A stretch of DNA of 64,000 nucleotides from Eukaryota sp. TZLM1-RC (lineage: Eukaryota; Metamonada: BaSk clade), in the NCBI GenBank assembly GCA_040285825.1, contig JAUPSS010000011.1:124001-188000 (forward strand), given 5' to 3'. The first letter of the stretch is position 1. The number at the start of each line of letters is the position of its first letter. A program made the position numbers and the translations under genes. The notes beneath the pieces were generated by a model, which was not told where the DNA came from, did no database searches, and saw nothing but the letters and a program-made list of their open reading frames with translations. Positions 1 to 10,458 of this stretch are shown here, piece by piece.

Positions 1-1494
1 CTTGCTACCTTTGAGATCGCTGTAACCGTTGTTCCTCAAAGGATTGTGGTGGGCGATGAAGGTTGTGTGGTTGTTGCGGTACGACCAAGAAAGGTAACTC
101 ATCGTGATACTGATTCAGATCTTTCCCCTTTTGATGATGAACTAATTTCCCACGTGGATTACTTTGCTTTTGCTGGGAGAACTGGCGAGGAAAGATGGTG
201 CCACGTGGCAAGTGATGACGTCAGCAGGGAGTCAGGAATAACTGATTTATGGGAAATTGATGAACGCATGTCTGCAAGTAGTTTTGGTCATTCACATCAC
301 CACACAGAAAATGATTGGAGAGTCTTTAGAAGCTCTGTTCTTAACTCCCTTCCTTTTTCTTGGTCAGGACCTCTTGATTCTAAAATAGATAGCGAATTCT
401 TCATCACAGATGATAAACTCACTGAGGAAATTGCCAAGGGTTCTTTTGGTGACGCACATGAACAATTAGCTAGAGACTCTTATTCGCCTTTCTTAACTAT
501 TCAACAGCAGCGTAATGTTTTTTCAGTTAAGTTATTACATTATCAATTGAAAAAAGATAAAGTTTTTGATAACGTAATTATCGGAAGTTTTGGAAATGGT
601 ATTGAAGTTGTTCATCTTTATACGGGAAAAGTACTTGCTCATTTAACCCTACTCAGCGATAAATCTAGTTATGCTGACGTCAACGATGATGGTTTGATTG
701 AACGTGTAGAAGTCCAAGAGGTTAGTAATGATCACGATGACAATTTCCAACCCTGTCGCGTAGTTGTAACTTCTCTTTCTTCAAAACATGAGGTTCTGTG
801 GGAATCTAGTATATGTCACCTTCATGAAGATGTGGTAGAGCGAGTTGTGGGTTCTGCAACAGAGAATATAGCTGGTTCCGGATCAGGAAGGAGGGTCAAA
901 AAGAGAGGTCAAAAAGAGAAGGTATCACGTGATGCTCAAGTCATGTTAGATGCAACGTCACCTTTGATTGATAAAGAAGAGAAGTTGATTGTGTTTTCGA
1001 CATCTGATGGGTTATTGACTGCCTACACAACGGAAGGTTTCCTTTCTTGGCAGTCGCATAATGGAGCTGAATGGAACCCAAGTGATGTTAGCTTTGCACC
1101 CTCACTCAAAAAGGTATCAATCAATCAAAAAGTTGATTGTTACCTTTCCTTTTCCGATCACTCTGTTCGGATGGTTACTTCTAAGGGGGAATTCTTGGTA
1201 GATATCCCTATTACAGACCACCTTTCCTCTCAGGTTACTGTTGGGGATGTGTCTAATCGTGGAATTTCTTCAGTAATCGTACCTTGTAACAAATTCATCA
1301 AAGTGTACTCACTCAAAATTCACCACCAAGCAAATGCCATGGCTAGGGCAGTCTTAATTACTATATTAGTTTCTGTTGTTATTGTAGTTGGAGGGGTTCA
1401 AGTGTCACTAAGGAAGAGAACACTTCATGACTTAGTTGGTGATAAAGAGGAAGAAATAGAAGAAGTAGAAGAAGTAGAAGATTTTGAGCTCTGA
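1..1494 (+). CDS. FG-GAP repeat membrane protein (3' part)
   Basis: The frame is open from base 1, so the start lies upstream; about 497 residues are visible. Short beta-propeller blades can be seen, for example VIIGSFGNGIEVVHLYTGK and a calcium-loop-like DVNDDGLIE, as in FG-GAP/integrin-alpha-type propellers. Near the C-terminus is one membrane segment (AVLITILVSVVIVVGGVQV, about bases 1351-1410), followed by a short basic then strongly acidic tail. This gives a type I layout: propeller in the lumen or outside, short tail in the cytosol. The segment HVDYFAFAGRTGEERW resembles plant FG-GAP membrane proteins of the At3g51050 type; this is from memory, not a search. Function is not known from sequence; cargo or adhesion roles are inference. 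It ends in TGA. Confidence 0.7.
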   Translation, partial: LATFEIAVTVVPQRIVVGDEGCVVVAVRPRKVTHRDTDSDLSPFDDELISHVDYFAFAGRTGEERWCHVASDDVSRESGITDLWEIDERMSASSFGHSHHHTENDWRVFRSSVLNSLPFSWSGPLDSKIDSEFFITDDKLTEEIAKGSFGDAHEQLARDSYSPFLTIQQQRNVFSVKLLHYQLKKDKVFDNVIIGSFGNGIEVVHLYTGKVLAHLTLLSDKSSYADVNDDGLIERVEVQEVSNDHDDNFQPCRVVVTSLSSKHEVLWESSICHLHEDVVERVVGSATENIAGSGSGRRVKKRGQKEKVSRDAQVMLDATSPLIDKEEKLIVFSTSDGLLTAYTTEGFLSWQSHNGAEWNPSDVSFAPSLKKVSINQKVDCYLSFSDHSVRMVTSKGEFLVDIPITDHLSSQVTVGDVSNRGISSVIVPCNKFIKVYSLKIHHQANAMARAVLITILVSVVIVVGGVQVSLRKRTLHDLVGDKEEEIEEVEEVEDFEL

Positions 1495-1948
1495 GTTTGT
1501 AAGAAACAATGTCTTATAAATTGCTATTCACTATTTATGATTTGATCTTTGAAAGTAAACATTTGTGTTTTGATTGCTCATATGAGAGATTTTGTTAGAA
1601 TCTACTATTTTCAATTCACATGAACTAACTATTTTGAGAACGAACAGAACTTTGTTTATGATCTATTTATTTATGATTGACCATCAAAACCGTATTGTTC
1701 AAACAATAAAGAAAAAAGTATTTATGTGAAATTTAATATTTACTTTATAAGATACAAATAATTGGAAATTTTCTTCTCACTGGTTAATTAATTTCATACA
1801 TTAGCAATGTGTGAATCACTATGCGATACTTCAATTATGTAGGCAAAATCAAATAAATCAAAAGAAAATCAAATAGAATAGTGCAAAAAATATACAAAAG
1901 CTTTGAATAAATATACAGTTAACCAAATTAAAAAATACCATAAAAAAC
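1495..1948. other. Intergenic region, no gene seen
   Basis: AT-rich spacer between the ends of two convergent genes. It contains AATAAA-like motifs (near 1705) that could serve as poly(A) signals. No coding pattern is recognised. Confidence 0.5.
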
Positions 1949-2463
1949 TCAAACATTATGCATGACATAACGAGAGTAATCAAGCTTGCCATCCTTGACA
2001 TAGTCCTGAATACTGTCAATGAAATCATGGGCTTCTTCCTCAGTAAAACTATCACCCATTGATGTTAAAAGAGGTAAAAGTTCATCCACTAGAACGGTAT
2101 TGCTTGACTCCTCCGCTAGCTTTCTAAAGGCCTCGAGAACTGGTGCAATGTGGTCAGAATTTACAGAATTCCGATGTGAGAACATCATACTGCAAAACTC
2201 TTCAAAACTGAGATAAGTAAACTTTATGTATACTCTATTTGCCCGTCACCATCAGTATCAACGATATGAAACATGGATATGATATGTTCTTCTGAAATGT
2301 TAATGCCAGAAGCTTCAACTACTGCTTTGACTTCCGATATTGTGATAAAACCATCAGAATCCTGATCAAATTGAGTAAAAAGTTGATTGTATTGCTGAAC
2401 TTCTTCACTTGAAAGGTCTGTCGATGAACTAAAGTTTTTGTAACTGTTGGAAGATCCACTCAT
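1949..2463 (-). CDS. EF-hand calcium-binding protein, calmodulin-like
   Basis: Two exons (2234-2463 and 1949-2207) joined over a 26-nt GT-AG intron at 2208-2233 give a 162-residue protein. Splicing restores a canonical second EF-hand loop (DTDGDGQI then D-F-E-E-F), which is strong support for the intron. EF-hand 1 is DQDSDGFITISE at residues 33-44 and EF-hand 2 covers about 69-80. The C-terminal pair is degenerate (SIQDYVKDGKLDYSRY lacks the full ligand set), so probably only two sites bind calcium. The length is close to calmodulin and centrins. Likely a calcium sensor in the cytosol; the partner is unknown. The start ATG at 2461-2463 is the first in frame. Confidence 0.8.
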
Positions 2464-2563
2464 TCTTACAGATATCGTTTATAATAATATACTGATGTGA
2501 TATACTGATGTAGAGAGACAGTGTTTTGAAAAGAATTTCTTCTCCTTCATCAACTTTGGCTCT

Positions 2564-3460
2564 TCAAAGGTATACTGGTCTACCTCCTCCATTCACTTGT
2601 GCTTTCATCACTGCCATCATTTTCGACACAGTATTTCGAACTCTATTCCAGAAACTTTCGCATGATTTAGACATGGTAAGCCCGTGTAGCATCGACACCT
2701 CATGCCTCTTCCTTGGTCTTGGTTTTTTACACCATCTCAATGTTTCAACTGTCGTTTCTGCTTTTTTACAATTGAAACAACAACAAATAATTTGAAACTC
2801 ATCAATTAAAAAGACATTATAACCAGCCTTTTTAAATAAAATTCTCAAACCTTTTCCTTTGGTAACTTCTTTGAATTTCATGTGGTTTCGTTGTTCCCAG
2901 TCTCCAATTCCAATAACTACTTGGGTGGGATCACCAATTACTGATTTGAATCTCTGAATCATCTTTGCCTCAGATCTTGTTCGCCACCATCCTAGTTTCC
3001 TAAATATTTTTTGATGATAGACATCACTAATGATACTATTTACAAAATTCTTTTGTTTAATATACTTCATAAATCTATCAAACCTCCAGCTTTTGGAATT
3101 GAATTGGGATAAAGTTGCTTCCCATTCTGCTACAGATGTATTCGTGTGATCATTATTACCCAAGTTTAATGAGTAATCAATTTCGTCGGAAATATGTAAT
3201 CTTGAGGTACTTCACTTCTTAATAAACTAATTGTTCTTTCAGTCATTTGATTAATTATACTGTTGCTTAGATCTATCCTTTGTTGTTGCTCTTCAGATGG
3301 TTCATAATTGGATAGATTAATCACTCTACCAGTAGAGTTACTTATTGTGATAAGAGTGTCATCACAAATAGTAACCCCTGTTCTATTAAATTTGTGACTT
3401 TTCGACTGAAATCTTCATAAGATTTGAGTGTATCTGGAATGAACATACTTGTCTCTTTCA
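2564..3460 (-). pseudogene. Decayed Fanzor-type (TnpB-like) RuvC nuclease
   Basis: The 199-residue open piece (3163 to 2564) matches the C-terminal half of Fanzor proteins. It has a GDW motif (VVIGIGDWEQRNHMKF), a GKGLR helix, the RuvC-II region with Glu122 (LIDEFQIICCCFNC, where DEFRTSxxC is usual), then HGL and FWNRVRNT, where FWNRDxN is usual. The RuvC-III aspartate is therefore lost and the TS next to RuvC-II is changed. Upstream (about 3180-3460), in other frames, are MFIPDTLKSYEDFSRK and GVTICDDTLITISNSTGR, a likely degraded RuvC-I segment; at least two frame changes separate them. Known for the family: RNA-guided DNA endonucleases of eukaryotic transposons. This copy should be inactive. 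It is of a different subgroup from the two loci at 19.5 and 24.2 kb. Confidence 0.72.
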
Positions 3461-5228
3461 GGTTTTTTTAATCAGTAAATCAGTTTGTACAGAAGTAGAG
3501 TACATTTAATTTTGCCACAGCAACAAGAGACATTTCTTGATAATGAACTATTGATCTTTTCACTGCAGATGTTTCGCCATTCAATACCCATACATCCTTT
3601 TAGAACAAGAGATTCGAATTTACTCATTAATGATGCAAGGTCCTTCTGTTAGCCTTCGTTTTTATGAACATTATTGTTTTTCCCAACATTATAAAATATT
3701 CTCAATAAAATTATCGAAGTGGTTAAAACATTGGTCTTGAATATCCTTTGTGAGATACCAAATCGATCAAATAATTTTGAAATACAAAATGCTACTTTCG
3801 AAATTTTTGGAACAAGTTTGTTAGCAACAACTGTTGGTGAAAAAATCCGACCAGTGGTCACCTAGAAGACTTCACACAACTGATTTTGTTTGTGGCACAA
3901 TTGAACTGTAATCCTGTTTTTATGGTGTAACCACAAGAAGAGTGTCCCAAAATAATTATTTTTTCCATTGGCAGGATAGGCTGAGGTTTTGATTCAAACA
4001 ATTTGAAGTAATAACAACATAAACTGATTTCCAATCCAATCGAAGAAATTTCCTGACACTTCATTACTGCCTCACAGACCACGTTCAATCAATTTCGGAT
4101 CTCTAATAACATTGTTCAGATGCTGTTTAAAACATCATATGTTTTATGTTAAACAATATTTATGATTCTATGTTGTTAAACAAATAGAATAATTTCATTG
4201 TTAAATCATTATTCCTTAAACAATAGACGGCAACTGCAGTTCTTCTTAAGGACAAGAAAAAATCTCAGAAGGGGTCATTTTCATGAACTTTCTACTACAT
4301 TGCAGAGTACCGAGGATTAATGTCGACTGTATTCATTCCCTAATCAAATTTTAGAAACTGTTTGTAATTGATGTATTATTACATGCTTTGTGTACACATT
4401 ATCAGTATCAACCGTTCGATAAGATTTTTATTTTATTGCACTTCAACACATAATAAAATTAAATTAGAACTAAACAAAAAATGGAACTAAATTTACTGAA
4501 CCAGGATTTCCTCTACAAAACCCTGATCTACTTAGTTTCTAGCCATTGATTCCTTTATTCAATATTCGATCAAAAAATCGCCGTAATCTACTACTTATAG
4601 CAAATTGAATTCATGACCGCCACAAAAAGACATTAAATAGTGAACAAAAGAGACAAGATGAATTTACTAGAACAATAACACTGATTGTACCGTAGCTCAT
4701 TGAGCTTAGTCCCAATGTGTTGGAGATGTTTACACTAGAATAAACTCCACTTTTACACTAATCTTCCTCAATGTCTTCTCTCTCAATGGATGAAACAAAG
4801 AAGCTGCTCAGTTTCATTGATGATTTCTGTTCTACTCATTATCCGATTGTAAAATAGAGGACTGGTGTATTAATGAAAAACGATTACATCAATCAATATA
4901 ATTAATCAAAGCGAATATGACTGATTATAAATAGAAATTGTTTAATTCACTATTATAGAACATCATACCTTACAACTATATCACACATTAAGCATTTATC
5001 AAATTAGCAATTGAGCAAACAAGTGTGCTATTTAGGTGAAGAATGAGTAATGATCGATCATATAAGGGGTCATTTTTGTAGACCTAATTATGGTCAACTT
5101 CATGCTACCCTGCATCATATACTTACCAAGTAATTACACTGATGACTATTAAAACACCCCAAAAACTCCCAAAGAAAGTACAGCTTAACAGTTTTATGAA
5201 AACAATATATACAACACATTCAAAATCT
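3461..5228. other. Gene-poor region with possible transposon remains
   Basis: Two short minus-strand ORFs (3649-3861, 3858-4088) may belong to the N-terminal part of the adjoining Fanzor relic, but nothing in them is diagnostic. Bases about 4495-4560 resemble 9600-9665 (tgaacca, ctctacaaaa, cctgatct in the same order), suggesting copies of one dispersed repeat. The rest is AT-rich with no supported gene. Confidence 0.4.
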
Positions 5229-5855
5229 CTATTTACGAAGCTGTTCTAGTCTATTCATGAGGTCAGCATCAGCATTTGATTCTTGAGATGGTTGACCAAC
5301 AGCAGAGGTAGGTACGGCAGGAGCAGTGGAACTGAGGTCCAGTCCAATCTCATTTAACACAGCCCCAATAAGTTCCTCTGTTTCTTCTTCTTCGTCTTCT
5401 TCAGCAAATACATCATCAAGAGTATCGTCAATCATCTCGTTCTTTGAATCCAACATTTCTGATTGTTGTTCAAACTGCATCATGGTACGTTGTAACGAAG
5501 GCAGATTGAGCTGAGCATTCATTCTACCCATTGCCTGTGTGGTCTTTTTCATGACACTGGCTAGAGAGTGAGATGATTTGAGTGTTTGAAGACGAAGAGA
5601 TACGGCCTGAAGTTGAGTCTTCATTCTATAAAACTTATCTATGTTCTTGCGTGTTCGCACAATGTCCTTTGCCATAAGTTTAGCAGCGTTAGTTTGACCG
5701 GCCTTGGCCATTTTTTTGATCTCAACAACAGTTTGCTGTTCCTGTCGTTGCATTCTATTGCGTTCTCTGTCAAGTTCCCGTACAGATTTGTCAATAGTTC
5801 GCTTGTATTCCTTAAGCTGTTCTTCCAAAGTTTTCCTACGTCCAAAAAGTCCCAT
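5229..5855 (-). CDS. CHMP2: ESCRT-III subunit CHMP2/Vps2
   Basis: A 208-residue protein starting MGLFGRRKTLEEQLKEYK, the conserved beginning of CHMP2A/Vps2. It continues with the basic helix RELDRERNRMQRQEQQ, then KKMAKAGQTNAAKLMAKDIV and the acidic mid-region. It ends in a MIM1 motif (ADADLMNRLEQLRK) that binds the MIT domain of Vps4. ESCRT-III polymers cut membrane necks in multivesicular-body formation, cytokinesis and membrane repair; Vps2 works with Vps24 and recruits Vps4. The start at MGLF was chosen over an upstream TTG extension because family members begin here. It is divergently arranged with the coiled-coil gene at 5993, about 137 bp apart. Confidence 0.93.
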   Translation of the reverse strand: MGLFGRRKTLEEQLKEYKRTIDKSVRELDRERNRMQRQEQQTVVEIKKMAKAGQTNAAKLMAKDIVRTRKNIDKFYRMKTQLQAVSLRLQTLKSSHSLASVMKKTTQAMGRMNAQLNLPSLQRTMMQFEQQSEMLDSKNEMIDDTLDDVFAEEDEEEETEELIGAVLNEIGLDLSSTAPAVPTSAVGQPSQESNADADLMNRLEQLRK

Positions 5856-5992
5856 TGTTTTGTGAGAAGAATTAATTGATGGAAATTTCGAACTGAATCC
5901 ATCACTCAACCCTTCCTTTCAATCTGACTGGTATTGCAACTGAATTGGCCTTGAAGTCCAATTTAATTGAAACGAAAGGTCTATCCAATGTG
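5856..5992. promoter_or_regulatory. Short divergent promoter region
   Basis: Only about 137 bp separates the start codons of CHMP2 (minus) and the coiled-coil/CH protein (plus), so both promoters must lie here or overlap the coding ends. No TATA-like element is obvious. Inferred from gene layout only. Confidence 0.4.
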
Positions 5993-7702
5993 ATGTCCAC
6001 CTTCAACAATGCGCAAGCCCTCCAAAAAGAGAAGGAAATGAGACGTCGTACAAGAATGCGTCAACAAAGAATAGCTCAAATGTCAATGGAACGTAGGCAT
6101 AAAGAAGAGGCTGAGCGTGATGCTGCTCTTGCTGCTCGTCGTCATCGTATATATAACAATGCTTCTGCAATCCGCTCTCACTCTACATCCACTCTCCATT
6201 CGACCCCTTCGTCTAAATCTTCTACAAAGTCTGTTCTTTCTCTTTCTTCCCGTGGTTCCAAGCGCTATCACTCTGCTCCTGCACCAAGATCAAAACAACG
6301 GAAACCTGCACGATACCAACGTCTCATCACTGCTGATTACAGAAAACGTGTTAATCCTGATGATGACGTCATCAAACCCACTTATCATGACGATGATCAT
6401 GACGTTTTGCCACCTGTCAATTCTTCCATTACTGATGTTCCTCTTGGTTCTCTCCTTTCTCAACCCTCACTTCCTCCTATCACTAGCCCACATCCTTATG
6501 CTCTTCTTCATAAAGTTAACACAGCAAGGGATGAAAAAAAAGAAAGAACCAACCTCTCTATTGAAGAACAGCGACTGCTTCAAAGTATAGCAAAATTGGA
6601 CGATAGACTTAAAGCTATGACTCAAAAGCAAACGTCAGTAGGGCAAAAACAAACGTCAGTAGGTCAACAATTAGAAGAGAATCATGGTTTAGTCAAGACT
6701 CAACAAGCAAAACCACTTAAATCACCAAAAAAACAACTACCATCAATCACAACTAATCAGAATCATCATCAATCAAAACCTCAATTGGTGACGTTTCCCA
6801 GTTCCAAACCCAATATTACTGTTGTTTCTAGATCAAAACTGTCAGGACTAATCAAGAATTTGGAAGAAAGACCAAGTAATCCTGCGCCAATTGTGAGTAA
6901 TCTTCGCCTCAATCAAGGTCACTCACGACCCAATCATGCACGTGGACAGAGCCAAGAACCTAACCATTCTTTTCAAAATCCCACTTTGGAAGATATTGCA
7001 AATAGAATAGAAAATTATACCGTTCCATTCAAGGTTTTACAGAAAACCAAAAATGAAACCAATCATTCAAATTTGATTGATGAAATGATGGATGATGTTC
7101 CAGAGTACTCTCATTCTTCATCATCACGTGATTCATCACCATCTATCAGTTCTCGATTGGAAACTTTCCCTATTGAAAATGAACCTTTGACAGTGAAAAC
7201 GAACAATAAGAGTCAGAAAAGGCCAAGAACAGATCAAAAAGTGCCAAATATGACCGATTTAAAGGACGAAGTTGAGCAACTTCCTGAAAATGTTACTTCA
7301 ATCAAGGACTCTTTGCTTTTTAGCCATGATAATTTCCAAAATGTTATTGATCTGAACCAGAATTTGAAGAACTTTCTGATACCATTTATTAATAAGTCAA
7401 GTGTGCTTGGTTATGGGCCCAAGCTTGAATATGACTGTGAAGTAGAATTTATTTATGAAAAGCTATGGGATGGTGTTGTTTTTGCGGAAATATTAGCTGA
7501 AAAATTACCAAGAAACTTTATTAACCTAAAAAGATTTAAGCTGGACGAAGTAGAAAATAATTGGAAAATTTTGAGAAGTGTTCTTGAAAATTTTGATTTT
7601 GAATTGGATGATGAGGAGTTTCAATCAATTTTGATTGGTGATGCATCGGCTAGGATTACACTGTATGAGTTAATTTGTAATTTAAATGACTTGTTTGAAT
7701 AA
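5993..7702 (+). CDS. Coiled-coil protein with C-terminal calponin-homology-like domain
   Basis: 569 residues from the first in-frame ATG (MSTFNNAQALQKEKEMRRR); the frame is open a little further upstream without an ATG. The first 70 residues are a charged helix rich in Arg, Lys, Glu and Gln. The middle is a long low-complexity part rich in Ser, Pro, His and Asn with a small tandem (QKQTSVG twice, about 6630-6665). The last 125 or so residues look like a CH-type domain, with LWDGVVFAEILAEKLP, an INLKRF segment and a Leu-rich end. Proteins with this layout often bind microtubules or centriole/flagellar structures, so a cytoskeletal role is plausible, but I cannot assign a family. Confidence 0.6.
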   Translation: MSTFNNAQALQKEKEMRRRTRMRQQRIAQMSMERRHKEEAERDAALAARRHRIYNNASAIRSHSTSTLHSTPSSKSSTKSVLSLSSRGSKRYHSAPAPRSKQRKPARYQRLITADYRKRVNPDDDVIKPTYHDDDHDVLPPVNSSITDVPLGSLLSQPSLPPITSPHPYALLHKVNTARDEKKERTNLSIEEQRLLQSIAKLDDRLKAMTQKQTSVGQKQTSVGQQLEENHGLVKTQQAKPLKSPKKQLPSITTNQNHHQSKPQLVTFPSSKPNITVVSRSKLSGLIKNLEERPSNPAPIVSNLRLNQGHSRPNHARGQSQEPNHSFQNPTLEDIANRIENYTVPFKVLQKTKNETNHSNLIDEMMDDVPEYSHSSSSRDSSPSISSRLETFPIENEPLTVKTNNKSQKRPRTDQKVPNMTDLKDEVEQLPENVTSIKDSLLFSHDNFQNVIDLNQNLKNFLIPFINKSSVLGYGPKLEYDCEVEFIYEKLWDGVVFAEILAEKLPRNFINLKRFKLDEVENNWKILRSVLENFDFELDDEEFQSILIGDASARITLYELICNLNDLFE

Positions 7703-8362
7703 ACCTAATGAGTCTTTGAAGTAAAATTTTAATCCAACTTTGGCATTGAATACAAACAGCAGACACTGAATGACTCTAGGGTTCAGTTAATCTCAAAAAT
7801 CCATACCAAACTTTCACCTTTAACTTATAACTTATACCTCAACAAAAAAGTACATTCTCTGGGTCATACCTATTTGCGTTCCTTGCAAGTCTCTTCTTTT
7901 CAGCTTTTAATTTCAGCAGCAGTACTAGTTCAATATGGTCATCACACTGGTCATTTATCACCAATCTTAATATTGTTTCCATTGTTCCTTGTACTAATTT
8001 GAGAATGATGGATCATTAAAAGTGGGAGAAATATTGAAGGGCTGATGGAAGATCTGTGAGGTCTGGGTCATTGATAATGACATTTTAGAAGAATAATAGT
8101 GAAGATGTACCTCACGGATGCTTCACAAGTTCGTTCAAGGTCGAACAACATATCGAATCAATACAGTATCCCAGAAATTTATAACACTGTTGTGTTAGTA
8201 GAGTAACGTTGTAGGAACAGGTGGTCATGTGATTACCAATAGTAACTGATTTAATAGTGTGGTGCGATAAAATCAATAGATCAATTTGATGACATCACCA
8301 ATCAGAATTTCAAAGACCACCATTTTTCTTCAAAACAAAATTTTTTCCCAGTAACTCGCCTC
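7703..8362. other. Intergenic, 5' region of cathepsin B copy 1
   Basis: No gene seen. The last 80 bp (from about 8281) are very similar to the leader of the second cathepsin B gene and probably hold its promoter and 5' UTR. Confidence 0.5.
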
Positions 8363-9500
8363 ATGTACAAACTTGTAGCTCTTTTTGCAATTTTGGCTTT
8401 TGCCTTGGCCAATGATGAACACATTGTTGCCATGGTCAACTCTAACCCCACTGCCCGCTGGGTTGCTGGTTTCAACCCCAGATTCGCTGGAATGACTGCC
8501 GAAGAACGCCGTTCCCTTTTGGGTACCCGCATCGACTTCCTCAACCTCCCCAAAAAGGTTGAAGTTTCCAATGGTCTCCCCGAAGAGTTTGATGTCCGCC
8601 AACAATGGCCTGGATGTCCCTCTTATGCTATCCGCGATCAAGGTCGTTGTGGTTCTTGCTGGGCTTTCGGTGCCGCCGAAGCTTTGTCTGACAGATTTTG
8701 TGCTGCCAAGGGAATGAAGGTCGTCCTTTCTCCTCAATATCTCGTCTCTTGTGACAAGTCTAACATGGCCTGTAACGGAGGATGGTTAGATAAGGTCTGG
8801 AACTTCATGGCTTCCACTGGTGTCGTCGAAGACTCATGTATGCCCTACGTTTCTGGTCAATCCGGTCAAGTCCCCGCTTGCCCCACCTCCTGTAAGGATG
8901 GATCTCCCCTTAAAATGTACAAGGCCGCCAATGCTTATGATGTCTCCAGCAACGAACAAACCATTATGACTGAAATCCAAAAGTACGGTTCCGTTGAAGT
9001 CGGATTCTCTGTATACTCTGATTTCATGTCTTATCGCTCTGGTATCTACCACCACGTTTCTGGTTATCTCCAAGGTGGACATGCCGTCAAAATGATTGGT
9101 TGGGGTGTTGAAAATGGTGAGAAATATTGGTTAGTTGCTAACTCTTGGGGTACTTCATGGGGTGAACAAGGTCATTTCCGTATCCGTCGTGGTGTTAACG
9201 AATGTAACATTGAATCTATGGTCACTGCTGGTCAAGCTGGTGATGCTCCCAATGCTTTCGAATCTGCCGATAACGGTTGCCGCACTGAATGTTCTTTCAA
9301 TCACAAGGGTGAATGGGAGTGCAAGATTGTTTGCGACTGGTAATTTATAGCCTTTTTGTATAAAGTATTATTACTAATTTTGTGGTTTGTCTTTTATTTT
9401 GTAACATAACACTTGATAAATTCAAGTTACAGTTCTTGATGTCAGTAAGGATTTTCAATTGTGAATTAGTAATTCAGTGTTGAATATGAATTGCTGAGCT
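8281..9500 (+). repeat. Duplicated cathepsin B unit, copy 1
   Basis: Matches about 13396-14637 on the same strand. The coding part is identical as far as I can read, while the flanks carry substitutions and indels. Confidence 0.85.
8363..9343 (+). CDS. Cathepsin B-like cysteine protease, copy 1
   Basis: 326 residues of a papain-family (C1) secreted or lysosomal protease. Residues 1-16 form a signal peptide (MYKLVALFAILAFALA). The propeptide follows to about residue 71, and the mature enzyme starts near LPEEFDVRQQWP. The oxyanion Gln93 and catalytic Cys99 lie in QGRCGSCWAF, His240 in LQGGHAVKMIGWG, and Asn260 in VANSWGTSWG. The occluding loop that makes vertebrate cathepsin B a dipeptidyl carboxypeptidase is greatly shortened: only YVSGQSGQVPACPTSC is seen and the His-His pair is absent. 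This suggests endopeptidase activity, as in other protist cathepsin B proteins. An extra C-terminal tail holds four Cys (CRTEC and CKIVC). Codons are rich in C-ending forms compared with neighbours, suggesting high expression. Confidence 0.95.
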   Translation: MYKLVALFAILAFALANDEHIVAMVNSNPTARWVAGFNPRFAGMTAEERRSLLGTRIDFLNLPKKVEVSNGLPEEFDVRQQWPGCPSYAIRDQGRCGSCWAFGAAEALSDRFCAAKGMKVVLSPQYLVSCDKSNMACNGGWLDKVWNFMASTGVVEDSCMPYVSGQSGQVPACPTSCKDGSPLKMYKAANAYDVSSNEQTIMTEIQKYGSVEVGFSVYSDFMSYRSGIYHHVSGYLQGGHAVKMIGWGVENGEKYWLVANSWGTSWGEQGHFRIRRGVNECNIESMVTAGQAGDAPNAFESADNGCRTECSFNHKGEWECKIVCDW

Positions 9501-9889
9501 AAAAAAGCAGCTGAAAGACTGCTTTTACACCATTCAATTCATTTACACCAATAATTGCAGTGGAGATTTTTTCGATCAAAAATATAATAGACGAAATTCA
9601 TTGAACCAACATTTTTTCTACAAAATCCTGATCTGTTTGTTTTCTCACCATTGCATCTCTTTTTTCATGGAAAGCCGAAATAATCTTTTAATTATGGACA
9701 GATTTTTCCAATTCAATGCATTTGTTGCTGATTTTCTCTTCTGTAGTCAAATAATAATATGAATCGAATAATCGTTTCAAATCCTTCTTCTGCAATTGCC
9801 AAACACTAATTGCATCAATATGATGTACATCAATTTTTGTGAAATTCTTCGCTTCCGTTTGCTGGTCACCACGTTTGTGTCTTTTGTTG
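9351..9889. other. Intergenic with repeat remnant
   Basis: The first 150 bp match the 3' flank of the second cathepsin gene with changes. Bases about 9600-9665 resemble 4495-4560. No gene supported. Confidence 0.4.
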
Positions 9890-10458
9890 TCAAAGTCTGA
9901 CTTCTATCGAAGGCGAATGAATGTTTCAAAATCTTTTTTGGAACCTCTGTTGTCAAACCTGTTTGATGCAGCAGATGATTTTCATAAGAATAATAGAGGT
10001 GATGTCATATTACCTGGATTAGATGGAGCCTTCGTTTTATTGGATGTAACGTCAGTTGATTCTTGTAATGCCTCAAATGAAAGGCTTGCTAATTCTCAAA
10101 TTCATAATCCTCTTTCAAATGCTGAAAGTTTCAAAATCAAAAAATACAATGAACCTTTGTCCAAATTGTCCAGCCTACAACATGCAAAATACAATTTGCA
10201 TCCATTTGTATTTTCTCTATTTGGTTCACTTGTTCCCACTGCCATGCTTTTTTGGCAGATTTTGAAATGATTTTAAAGAGAAGAACTAACAGAAATTTCA
10301 ACAGATGGTTTTGGCATAATAGAATTGTGTTTTCTATTTTTAAGGGGTTGTTGAAGATGATTTCTGATGCTTTGCTTTCTCTTGGATCTCACTATGAAAG
10401 AGTTGCATCTAGTTTTTTTGTTTTGGGAGAGATGGAATATTTAGATGTTCATTTATAA
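9890..10458 (+). mobile_element. LINE 3' fragment (restriction-like endonuclease part)
   Basis: Broken frames encode the end of a non-LTR retrotransposon protein: KNNRGDVILPGLDGAFVLLD (the RGD...LD core of a restriction-like endonuclease), then HPFVFSLFGSLVP and NRIVFSIFKGLLK, both of which recur in every related fragment in this window. Only the 3' part remains, as expected for 5'-truncated insertion, and it is split by a frameshift near 10260. Confidence 0.7.

Noticed and set aside
5326-5905. Plus- and minus-strand ORFs overlapping CHMP2
   Set aside because: Out-of-frame shadows of a well-identified gene.
8302-9082. Long minus-strand ORFs opposite the cathepsin B genes
   Set aside because: Antisense shadows of a codon-biased gene; the same shadows appear opposite copy 2.
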